A DNA stretch of 64,000 bases, taken from assembly GCA_903834835.1 (NCBI GenBank), contig CAILKO010000054.1, positions 62,001-126,000 of the forward strand. Reading direction: 5' to 3'. A model generated the notes under the pieces. It was not told the origin of the DNA and made no database searches. It saw only the letters and a program-made list of their open reading frames with translations. Within the stretch, counting starts at the first letter, position 1. Every line of letters begins with the position of its first letter. The position numbers and the translations under genes were made by a program. Of the stretch, positions 41,920-52,700 are shown piece after piece. The stretch is from an uncultured Pseudomonadota bacterium. Its GTDB lineage: Bacteria; Pseudomonadota; Gammaproteobacteria; Burkholderiales; SG8-39.

Positions 41920-41957
41920 AACTTCATACAAAAAGAGACAGAAAACAGGTCGATCCG

Positions 41958-43550
41958 ATGCCCGTCATGAAACGTCCCTTCCGGTTCCTCCTCGCGATCC
42001 TGTTTGCCGGGGCGGGCTTTGCTGCCTCGGCTCAGGATCGGGCGATGGAGGCTCCCCCCGCGCCCAAGTTTGAAATCCGCCGCTTTATCGTGGAAGGCAA
42101 CACGCTGCTGCCGGCTGCCGAGGTGCAACGCCTGGTGGCGCCGCACACCGGCAAGGACAAGGATTTCGGCAGCGTGCAGCAGGCGCTCGATGCGCTGCAG
42201 GAAGCCTATCAGGCGGTCGGTTACACCGCGGTGCGGGTGATGATTCCGGAGCAGGAAATCCGCAGCGGCGAAGTGCGCCTGCAGGTCACCGAGGCGCGCA
42301 TCGGCAAGGTGCTTGTGGAGGGCAACAAGTTCTTCGACGAGTCGAATGTGCGCGCGAGCCTGCCCGGTCTGCAGCCCGGCACGCTGCCCAATACGACGGC
42401 GCTCGCGCTGCATGTGCAGCTTGCGAACGACAGTCCGGCCAAGCAGACCGCGGTGTCGCTCGAATCTGCGGACGAGCCGGGCAAGGTGAACGCGGTGGTG
42501 CGGGTGCGCGACGAAGACCCGAAGCGCGTGTCCCTGTCGCTCGACAGTTCCGGCAATTCGCAGACCGGCTACTTCCGCACCGGCATCGGCTACCAGCATG
42601 CGAATGTGTTCAATGCCGATCATGTGTTCAGCGCCCAGTACATCACCTCGCCCACGAACATCCGGGACGTGACGATCCTCGGTTTCGGCTACAAGATCCC
42701 GCTCTACCAGTGGAACGGCGCGCTGGAATTCATCGCCGGCTACTCGAGCGTCAATTCGGGCACGCTTGCCAACCTGTTTTCGATCAGCGGCAGCGGTTCG
42801 ATCTACGGCGTGAAATACAGCCAGATGCTGCCGAGGTTCGACAACTACGAGCACCGCCTTGTTGCGGGCTTCGACTACCGCGACACGCGCAACGATGTGC
42901 GCCTGCTCGGGCCCGGCGTGCCGCTGTTGCCCGATATCACGGTGAAGCCGCTCAGCCTGACCTACATCGGGCGCTTCAACCAGGTGGGCCAGGATCTCAG
43001 CTTCAACGTCGCGTATTTCCAGAACCTTCCGGGCGGCGTGAACGGCAGCCAGGACGCCTTCGCCGCGCAGCGGCTCGATGCGCGCGCGGCCTTTTCCTAC
43101 ACGCGCTTTGCGGCGGGCTACACGCTTGCCTTCGGTGACGACCTGCTGTTTCGCGCCAATGTCGCCGGCCAGTACACGCGCGACCGCCTGATCGGCGGCG
43201 AACAGTTCGGCATGGGCGGCGCGGACAGCGTGCGCGGCTTCTTCGAACGCGAGGCGACCAACGATATCGGCCACCGTGTGTCGTTCGAAGGCTATACGCC
43301 GGATTTCGGCGCGCGCCTCGGCGGCAACTGGCGGGCGCGCGGGCTCGTGTTCTTCGACATGGCGCGCGGGCACGATGTCGCGCCGGTGCGCAACGCCGAC
43401 AACGGCATGTCGTCCTACGGGCTCGGGCTGCGCATCAACGAAGGCAAGCGGATTTCGCTGCGCGTGGACTGGGCGGTGGTCGACAACCAGACCGCCAGCC
43501 GGCCGAGCGGCAAGCAGAAAGTGCACTTCGGGCTGGTGTACAGCTATTGA
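41958..43550 (+). CDS. two-partner secretion outer-membrane transporter (FhaC/ShlB/HecB type)
   Basis: TpsB pore that exports the adjacent giant TpsA protein across the outer membrane. ATG 41958 starts a 530-residue protein with signal peptide to about residue 28 (ASAQ). Two POTRA-like domains follow (KFEIRRFIVEGNTLLPAAEVQ and IGKVLVEGNKFFDESNVRASLP), then a 16-strand barrel. The L6-loop signature GGADSVRGFFEREATND is near residue 420, and the last strand ends in Tyr (KVHFGLVYSY), a barrel-assembly signal. The ATG at 41967 is an alternative start. The exoprotein gene follows 152 bp later. Confidence 0.94.
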   Translation: MPVMKRPFRFLLAILFAGAGFAASAQDRAMEAPPAPKFEIRRFIVEGNTLLPAAEVQRLVAPHTGKDKDFGSVQQALDALQEAYQAVGYTAVRVMIPEQEIRSGEVRLQVTEARIGKVLVEGNKFFDESNVRASLPGLQPGTLPNTTALALHVQLANDSPAKQTAVSLESADEPGKVNAVVRVRDEDPKRVSLSLDSSGNSQTGYFRTGIGYQHANVFNADHVFSAQYITSPTNIRDVTILGFGYKIPLYQWNGALEFIAGYSSVNSGTLANLFSISGSGSIYGVKYSQMLPRFDNYEHRLVAGFDYRDTRNDVRLLGPGVPLLPDITVKPLSLTYIGRFNQVGQDLSFNVAYFQNLPGGVNGSQDAFAAQRLDARAAFSYTRFAAGYTLAFGDDLLFRANVAGQYTRDRLIGGEQFGMGGADSVRGFFEREATNDIGHRVSFEGYTPDFGARLGGNWRARGLVFFDMARGHDVAPVRNADNGMSSYGLGLRINEGKRISLRVDWAVVDNQTASRPSGKQKVHFGLVYSY

Positions 43551-43702
43551 GCGCGGCGCGGGCACAGATGTGAACTGGTTCACGCATGCGCCCAGAAATG
43601 TCGTGCTGGCCGGACAGGAAGCACAATAATTCACGTAGCAACCACGCAGTTGGCGGGACGGAACAGATGGTCATGAAAGTCGAGATGCCAAGAGGCCACA
43701 CC

Positions 43703-46700
43703 ATGCGAGCCAACGCCAGGTCAGGAAAATCCCGCGCGAGAGGGCGCCTGCTGCGACACGCCCTGAGCCCGAAAGTCACTGCGCTGGTGGTGGCGTCGTG
43801 CTTCATCGGCGAGGCGAGCATCGGTCTTGCGAATCCGGTCGGCCCCTCGGTCGTCTCGGGCAGCGCGAGCTTCAGCACCTCGGGCAACCTGTTCACGGTC
43901 ACCAACAGCTCGAACGCGATCATCAACTGGCAGGCGTTCTCGATCGGCGGGAACGAAATCACGCGCTTCATCCAGCCCTCGGCCACCTCCTCGGTGCTGA
44001 ACCGTGTGGTCGGCGTCGGCGGCGTCATTCCGCAGAGCGTCATCGACGGGATACTTTCGTCCAACGGCCGCGTATTCCTGCTGAACCAGACCGGCATCCT
44101 GTTCGGTTCCAGCGCGCGCATCGACGTGAACGGGCTCGTCGCCTCCACGCTGAACCTCTCGAACGAGGATTTCCTCGCGGGACGTCTGCGCTTTGCGGAA
44201 GTGCCCGGCGCCGGCGGCGTCATCAACCAGGGCGTCATCGAGACGGCGGCCTTCGGTCGCGTGTACCTCGTTGCGCCGAACGTCGAGAACAGCGGCATGA
44301 TCCGCACCCCGCAGGGCGAGATCGTGCTCGCCGCGGGCAGCAGCATCGAACTCGTGTCCGAGAATTCGCCCTATGTCACCGCGCGCATCACCGCGGGTGC
44401 GAACGAGGCGAAGAACCTGGGCAGCCTCATCGCGGAAGCCGGACGCATCGGCATCCACGGCGCGATCGTCACCCAGGCCGGAGTCGCGGCCACGCAGGCG
44501 AGCGTCGGGCCGGGCGGCGAAATCCGCTTCATCGCCACGAAGGACGTGAACGTCGCAGCAGGCAGCAGCACCAATGCGAGCGGCGCATCCGGCGGCAAGA
44601 TCGTCATCCAGGCCGAGGGCGGCGACGCCCTCATCGCCGGCAATGTCGAAGCCAAAGGCAGCGCGGGTCAGGGCGGCGACATCCAGGCGCTCGGCGTGCG
44701 CGTCGGCGTCATCGGCGCGGGCGTCATCGATGCCTCCGGCGAAACCGGTGGCGGCAACGTGCGCGTCGGCGGCGATTACCAGGGCAGCAATCCGTCCATC
44801 CAGAACGCCGAGTACACCTATATAGGTAAGGACGGCGTCATCCGCGCCGATGCGGGCGCGAGCGGCGATGGCGGGCGCGTCATCGTCTGGGCGGACAAGA
44901 ACACGCAGTTCTACGGCAACATCTCCGCACGCGGCGGCGCGCAGTCGGGCGACGGCGGCTTTGCGGAAGTGTCGGGCAAGGACACGCTTACCTTCCGTGG
45001 CAGCGTCGACCTGCGCGCGCCCTACGGCCGGACTGGCACCCTGCTGCTCGATCCGGACAGTATCCTGATCCAGGGGGGAGAGGACGACGGTAGCTCTGCT
45101 ACTAGCTCCGTGTACTTCGGCGATGCGCCGTCCAACGTCACCATTTTTGAATCCGTGATCGAAAATATCGGCGCGGACATCGTTCTGCAAGCGAACCGCT
45201 CGATTTCGGTCGGCAGTCACGCCTTCGACCATTTCAGCAACACAGTCACCAATCCGGGCGATACGGCGAACGGCACGCTTGCGCTCCGAGCGGGTAGTTC
45301 GTTCACGCTGCTCACGCGCAACAATGGCGTCGGCGAATCCGGCTCGATCGATCTTGTGACGGGCGGTGCGCATGGCGCGAACCTGAACATCGTTACATCG
45401 GGTGTGGGCGGTATCACCGTGCGGACCGGATATACCGGTAACCAGGCCGCACCGATCACGCTGCCCAAACTTCAGGCTGGCACCGGTGGGGTCCAGGTCG
45501 ACGCCCTGTACGGTGGCGCGGTCGTCATCAAGAGCATTACCACATCCCAGCCGGACGCCTCGGGCGGAACCGTTACGCTCCGCTCAGGATTCGGGGGCGG
45601 CACGCGCGGCAACATCACGGTCAATGGCCTGATCGATACACGCGGCCAAGGCAGCTCCGGAAACGACGGCGGATCGGTCATGATCCTCGGCGACACCGTC
45701 ATGCTCCAGGGTATCGATGCTTCGGGTAGTTCTACGCTTTTTGTCGGAGAAGCTGGCAACGCCGGGCACGGCGGCGCGATCTCGCTCGATGTCGTGCATG
45801 CCACGGTCTCCGGGGATGTCGTGTCCAAAGGCGGCAACGGCGGTAATTCCACGAGCTACTCCTATGCCGGTGGCGCGGGCGGATCGGGCGGGGGTTTGTC
45901 TGTCCTCATTCAGGACGGTGGCAGCGCGCAGTTCCTTGGCAATGTGAGCCTGCTCGGCGGCAGAGGTGGGACGGGCGCGACCTTCGGCAGTACATACAAC
46001 GGAACCGGGGGCGGTGATGGCGGCGTCGGCGGCAGCGTCGATGCCTATTTCGGCAGCGCCGGCGGCGCGTTCACGATAAGCGGCAAGCTCGACCTGAGCG
46101 GTGGCACGGCGGGGGCAGGAGGCGATGCGAACTCCGCCCAACTAGGCGGTCATGGCGGGACGGGTGGCGCGGGCGGCTGGATGCAGATACGTGGTGCGTC
46201 GACGGTGACCGCGCCGATCAACGTCACGCTCGCGAACTTCGTCAGCGGCGGCGGCGCTGGCGGGCATGGCGGCAATGCAACATTCGGGGGTTATGCGGGC
46301 GACGGCGGCGCGGGCGGTTACGGCGGCGGGGTGGTCGGCCTCTTCGCCTATGCAAACACCCGCGACATCACGCTGACCGCAAACATGACGGTAAACGGTG
46401 GTGCCGGCGGAGATGCGGGCCTGGGCGGGTCGGGAGGTGAACGCAGCGGTGGCATCGGCGGCGACGCAGGGGGCGTGGGCATCTCGCTGGGCAGCCCCTA
46501 CGGCGGTACCACGATCGGCAATATCACGGTCGCGTTCCCGGGTGGTATCACGGCGCAGGGCGGGGCCGGCGGTAACGGCAGCAGCGGCGGCGATTACGGC
46601 GGTCTCGCCGGAGGTGGCGGCCTTGGCGGCAAGGTGGAGCTGAGAAATATCTCAGCTGGCATGTACACGATGGCCGCCGGGAACATCTCGATTTCCGGCA

Positions 46701-49700
46701 CGATGGATCTCACCGGTGGCGCGGGCGGCCTGGGCGGCGCAGGGAATTTGAATGGCGGTCAGGGTGGATCCGGCGGTCGCGGTGGCACCGTTGCTCTTCG
46801 TATGGACAGCGTCGCGGTACTCGGCAATCTCGCGATCTCAGGCAACATCACGGCGAACGGCGGTGCGGGTGGGGCCGGCGGTAACGCAACGTCTGGCTAT
46901 GCGGGCGACGGCGGCGATGGCGGCACGGGTGGCGTCATCGGTATCTTCGCGCCGGTGTCAACGCTCGATAGCGCGAGCATCACGGGCACGACGATCACGC
47001 TGAACGGCGGCGCGGGCGGCGACGCAGGTGCCGACGCAGGCTACAGTGGTTTCGGCCAGGGCGGCAGCGGCGGCTCCGGCGGCAGTGTGGATGCCAATGT
47101 GCAAGGCGCCGCTGTCGGTGATGTGATGATCAGCGGAACGATGAGCGCGCGCGGTGGTGACGGTGGCAACGGCAGCAGCAGCGCGGCCTACGGTGGTGGC
47201 GCGGGTGGCTCGGCGGGCGACGGCGGTTTGGTCCGGATCGCCAACTTTTCGTCTGGATCAACGAATTCCTCCGGCAACCTCACGATTGCGGGATCGATCG
47301 ATGTAAGCGGCGGCTGGGGCGGCAACGGCGGCAGTGCCGGTGGCATTGGCTTCGCGGCTGGCTCGGGTGCAGGCGGCGGCTCCGGCGGCGTTGTCAGCAT
47401 CGTCGCGCAGCATGTGCCGGGGTGCTTTACTGTGCCGGGCCCCGTCGGTGATGTCTCCATCCTTGCGAACGTCACGTCAAGCGGCGGCACGGGCGGTGCG
47501 GGCGGCAATGCATCGGCGGGCATCGGCGGTGATGGTGGCGCTGGCGGTTCGGGCGGCTATGCGGCACTTAGCGTCGGCAACACCCAGACGGGTAATCTGA
47601 CGATTGCCGGCACGATGGTGCTGGGCGGCGGCGATGGTGGAGCGGGCGGTCTGAGTGGTAGCACTTACAGGGGTGGTACCGGTGGTAGCGGCCGTACGGG
47701 CGGTTTCATCCAGATCAATGCGGAGCACGCGACGAGCGGCAACGTGCTGATCGCCGGCAACGTGAGCGCGAACGGCGGTGCGGGTGGCACGGGCGGCAAT
47801 GCGACCGATGGTTTTGCAGGCCGCGGCGGCGATAGTGGTGCAGGCGGATCGGTAGGCATAGACGTCGACTACGCGAGCGTCCAGAACATCTCGATCAGCG
47901 GCACGACGCTGACGCTGAGTGGCAAAAAGGGCGGCGACGCGGGCAGCGGGACTGGAACCAGTAGTTACGGCGTTGGCGGCAGCGGCGGCTCGGGAGGGTC
48001 GGTGGGTGTGGATGCCTATCGCGCGACCGTCGGGGATATCACGATCAGCGGCGCGATTACTGCGAAGGGCGGCGACGGCGGCGTGGGTACGAGCAGCGCA
48101 GCCTATGGCGGCGGCTCAGGTGGGGACGCGGGCCGGGGCGGTCGCGTGTTCGTCAATGCGGATGGCTCGTCTTACAACGTGGCGCTCGGCAACATCACGA
48201 TCGCGGGGATGATGGACCTGAGCGGCGGCGTGGGCGGCGCAGGCGGCAGCGGCGGTGGAGTGAATGCCTATGGCGGCGCGGGCGGCTCGGGCAACGATGG
48301 CGGTTCGATCGGCGTGTATGCGAGCCGGAGCAATAGCAGCGTCACGATCGGTGACGTGCAGATTCTCGCGAACCTCACCGCGACCGGCGGTGCCGGTGGC
48401 GCGGGCGGCAATGCCTCGCAGGGCATGGGTGGCGATGGCGGCAGCGGTGGGTCCGGTGGCTATGCGTCCATCAATGTGAACAACACCAGGACCGGTAATC
48501 TGACGATTCAGGGCACGATGGTGCTCGATGGCGGCTACGGTGGCGCAGGCGGCGTAAGCGGCGGCACCTGGAACGGTGGCCGCGGCGGCGATGGCGGCGA
48601 GGGCGGTTACGTCGAGATCGATGCAGGACATGCGACGAGCGGCAATGTCCTCATCGCGGGCAATATCTCCGCACAAGGCGGCGCGGGCGGTGCGGGCGGC
48701 AATGCGACCGATGGTTTTGCAGGCAGCGGCGGCGACGGCGCCGAAGGCGGTTCGGTGCGCATCGACGTGCACTATGCGACCGTACAGAACGTCACGATCA
48801 GCGGTGCGACGCTGACGCTGAATGGCGGCAAGGGTGGGCGTGCGGGTGATGGCAAGGGTGCGGTTGCGACGAGCGGCCACTCGGACTATGTCTATGTTGG
48901 CAACTCCGGATCCCCCGACTCCCTCCCTCTCTACGGTTGGGTCTATACCCCCGGAACCCCCGCGCACGGCGTAGGCGGCAGCGGCGGATCGGGCGGATCG
49001 GTGGCCGTGTATGCCTATCAGGCAATCGTGCGCAACATCACGATCAGCGGCGCGATCACCGCAAAGGGTGGTGATGGCGGTGCGGGCAGTAACAGCGCAG
49101 CCTATGGTGGCGGTGCGGGCGGCAATGCGGGCCGTGGTGGTCGCGTGTTTGTCGATGCCGATGCCTACTCGAGCGGCAACGTATCGGCGGGAAATATCAC
49201 CATTTCGGGGACGATGGACCTGAGCGGTGGTGCGGGTGGCGCAGGCGGTAGCGCAGGCGGCACGGACTTCGCAGCAGGCAAGGGCGGTTCGGGTCGCAGC
49301 GGCGGATCGATCAGCATCTATGCAAGCCGCGCGGACTTGAACGCCACGATTGGTGATGTGGCGATCCTCGCGAACCTCACGGCGACCGGCGGTTCGGGCG
49401 GCGCGGGTGGCAATGCTTCGCTCGGCATCGGCGGTTCGGGTGGTGAGGGCGGTTCGGGTGGTGTTGCCTCCATCGACGTCGACTACACGAATACCGGCAA
49501 CCTCACGATCGCCGGCACGATGGTGCTGAATGGCGGTGATGGTGGCGCGGGCGGTCTGAGCGGTGGCAGCAACGCGGGCGGAAGCGGTGGCCACGGCCGC
49601 AGGGGCGGTTCGGTCGACATTTACGCGGCCTACGCAACGAGCGGAAACGTCGTCTTCGCGGGCAACGTGACCGCGTATGGCGGTGCCGGCGGTGCGGGTG

Positions 49701-52700
49701 GCAATGCCGTGGATGGCTACGGCGGGGTCGGCGGCTCCGGTGGCAGCGGTGGTTCGATTGCGGTCAATGTCGAGTACGCGAGCGTGCAGGACGTATCGAT
49801 CACGGGTACGACGCTGACGCTGAGCGGCGGTTCGGGCGGCAATGCCGGAAGCGGCGACGGAGTCAGTTACTACGGTCGCGGCGGCAGCGGCGGTTCAGGC
49901 GGCCGCATTGACATCAATGCGTACAGCGGGAACGTCCGGAACATCACCATCAGTGGCGCGGTCACTGCGAAGGGCGGCGACGGCGGGATGGGAAGCAGCA
50001 GTATCGCCTATGGCGGCGGATCAGGCGGTAATGCAGGCCGAGGCGGCCGGGTGCAGGTCTTCGCGAGTGCGGGTTCGGTGGACAGCAGCACGCTCTCGAA
50101 CATCACCGTCTCGGGGACAATGGACCTGAGCGGCGGCAAGGGCGGCGCCGGCGGCAGCGCGGGTGGCACGGACTTCGCGGCAGGAACGGGCGGGTCGGGT
50201 GGCGGCGGCGGGTCGATCAGCATCCTGGCGAACCGTCAGAACGCAGGCGTCACGATTGGTGATGTGGCGATCCTCGCGAACCTCACGGCGACCGGCGGTT
50301 CGGGCGGCGCGGGCGGCAATGCTTCGTCGGGCATCGGCGGTTCGGGCGGCAGAGCTGGTTCGGGTGGTTATGCGTCGATCGACGTCTACAGCACGAAGAC
50401 AGGCAACCTCACGATCGCCGGCACGATGGTGTTGAGTGGCGGCGATGGTGGCGCGGGCGGCCTGAGCGGTGGCAGCAACGCGGGCGGCAGCGGTGGTGCC
50501 GGAGGCGACGGTGGTTACGTCGAGATCTACGCGCCCTTCGGCTCGAGCGGCGCTGCGAGTCTGATCACGAACCTGACCGCTCACGGCGGCGCAGGCGGTG
50601 CGGGCGGCAATGCGACGTCGGGCAACGGCGGCAGCGGCGGAAGCGCGGGAGATGGCGGTTATCTGTCGATCAACGTCCACGGGGCACAGACCGGCGCGGT
50701 CACGATCAGTGGCAATCTTGCGGCGAATAGCGGCATAGGCGGTCGAGGTGGCAGTTCGGTGTCCGGTCTTGGCGGTCGCGGTGGCGACGGCGGCGAAGGC
50801 GGCAGCATCTACGTCTACGCGCGCGAAGCGAATCTGCAGAGCATTTCCATCACGGGTACGACGCTGTCGTTCAGCGGCGGCGCGGGCGGCAATGCGGGCT
50901 TCGGCGGCGACAACGGCTCGAGCAGCTATGGGCGCGGCGGCAGCGGTGGTGACGCAGGGCAGATCTACGTCAACGCCTATCGCGCGAATCTCGGCGGCAT
51001 CACCATCAGCGGCGCAATCGTCGCGCGTGGCGGCAACGGCGGCGCGGGCAGCGCTGCCGATGCGTTTAGCGGCGGAAGCGGCGGCAGTGCGGGCGATGGC
51101 GGCTTCGTGGGCATCAACGCGATCGACTTCGTGTCCTTCGCGGGGCGTCAGGTCGGGAACATCACGATTTCCGGCTCCGCTGATCTGCGCGGTGGCGTGG
51201 GCGGTGCGGGCGGTGCGAGCAATGCGGGCTTGTCGGCAGGTGCCGGTATGGATGGCGCACAGGGCGGCGATGTCCGTGTCGACGCGCGCAGGAATGGCAA
51301 CAACACGCTGGGCCATGTATCCATCCTGATGAATGTCACAGCGACCGGCGGTGCGGGCGGCGCGGGCGGGCTCGCAGCGAACGGCAGCGGCGCGGCGGGC
51401 GGAGACGGTGGCGATGGCGGTCAGGTGCTGCTCAATGTGCAAGGGGCATCGCAGGCCGGCAATCTCACGGTGCAGGGCACGTTCAGCCTGGACGGCGGCG
51501 CGGGCGCGGACGGTGGCCTGAGTGGGGCCGCCTTCACATACGCCGGTGGTGCCGGCGGTCGCGGCGGCAGCGGCGGCCAGGTGATCATCGATGCGGACTT
51601 CACGCAGTCGGGCAACGTGCGCCTCCTCGGCACGCTGACGGCGAACGGCGGTAGCGGCGGCACGGGCGGCGTGAGCGCGAACGGCACGGGCGGTGCGGGC
51701 GGCAGCGGCGGCCACGGTGGCGTCGCGGCGATCAGTCTCGACGGCGCGACGGCAGGCGCGGTCGCCTTGACGATCAATGGCACGCTGAATGGCGCTGCGG
51801 GCGGCATGGGCGGCAACGCGTCCGCAGGATTCGCGGGCCGCGGTGGTCACGGCGGCAGCGGCGGAACGATCGGCGTGACGGTCGACAGTGCGAGCGTCCT
51901 CGATGTGGTGATCTCCGGCAGCACGATCACGCTGAACGGCGGTGCGGGCGGCAATGCGGGCAGCGGGTCGGGCCGCGTCGCGAGCAACACCGGATATCCG
52001 TACTACAACTATCTGCCGGCCGAAGGCATGGGCGGCAGTGGCGGCAAGGGCGGCAGTCTCGGTATGTACGCGAGCGGCGCATCCACCGGCGTGCTGACGA
52101 TCATGGGCGGCATCACGGCGCGCGGCGCCAGCGGCGGTGCGGGCGCAAGTTCCACCACGGCGGGCGGTGGCGCCGGCGGAACGGGCGGCAGCGGCGGCAG
52201 CGTGGGCGTGATGACCGGCGGCGCAGGTGCCGACACCGGGAACATCACGATCTCGGGCACGCTCGATCTCACCGGCGGCAATGGCGGCGCAGGCGGCAAC
52301 GGCGTCGGCTCGGGTTATGGCGGTTCCGGCGGAATCGGTGGCGATGGCGGTTCGGGCGGATCCGCAGGCATCTTTGCGTATGGCGGCTCGGTCGCCTACG
52401 GCGGCAACGGCACGGCGAGCTTTGGCGATCTGACACTCAGTGCGAGTGTCACGGCCAAAGGCGGCAGCGGCGGCGTCGGCGGCAATGCGACGGCATCGAC
52501 AGCCGGCGCAGGCGGCAGCGGCGGCATGGGCGGCATGACTGCCGTGCTGGTCGGTGACAAGTACTCGGGCGGTTCTATTGCGATGACCGCAGGCAGCATC
52601 ACGATTTCCGGCACGCTGAACGCCATCGGTGGCGATGGCGGGGCGGGCGGAAATTCGGTCTCGTCGACCGGCGGTGCCGGCGGCGGCGCGGGTTCGGCGG

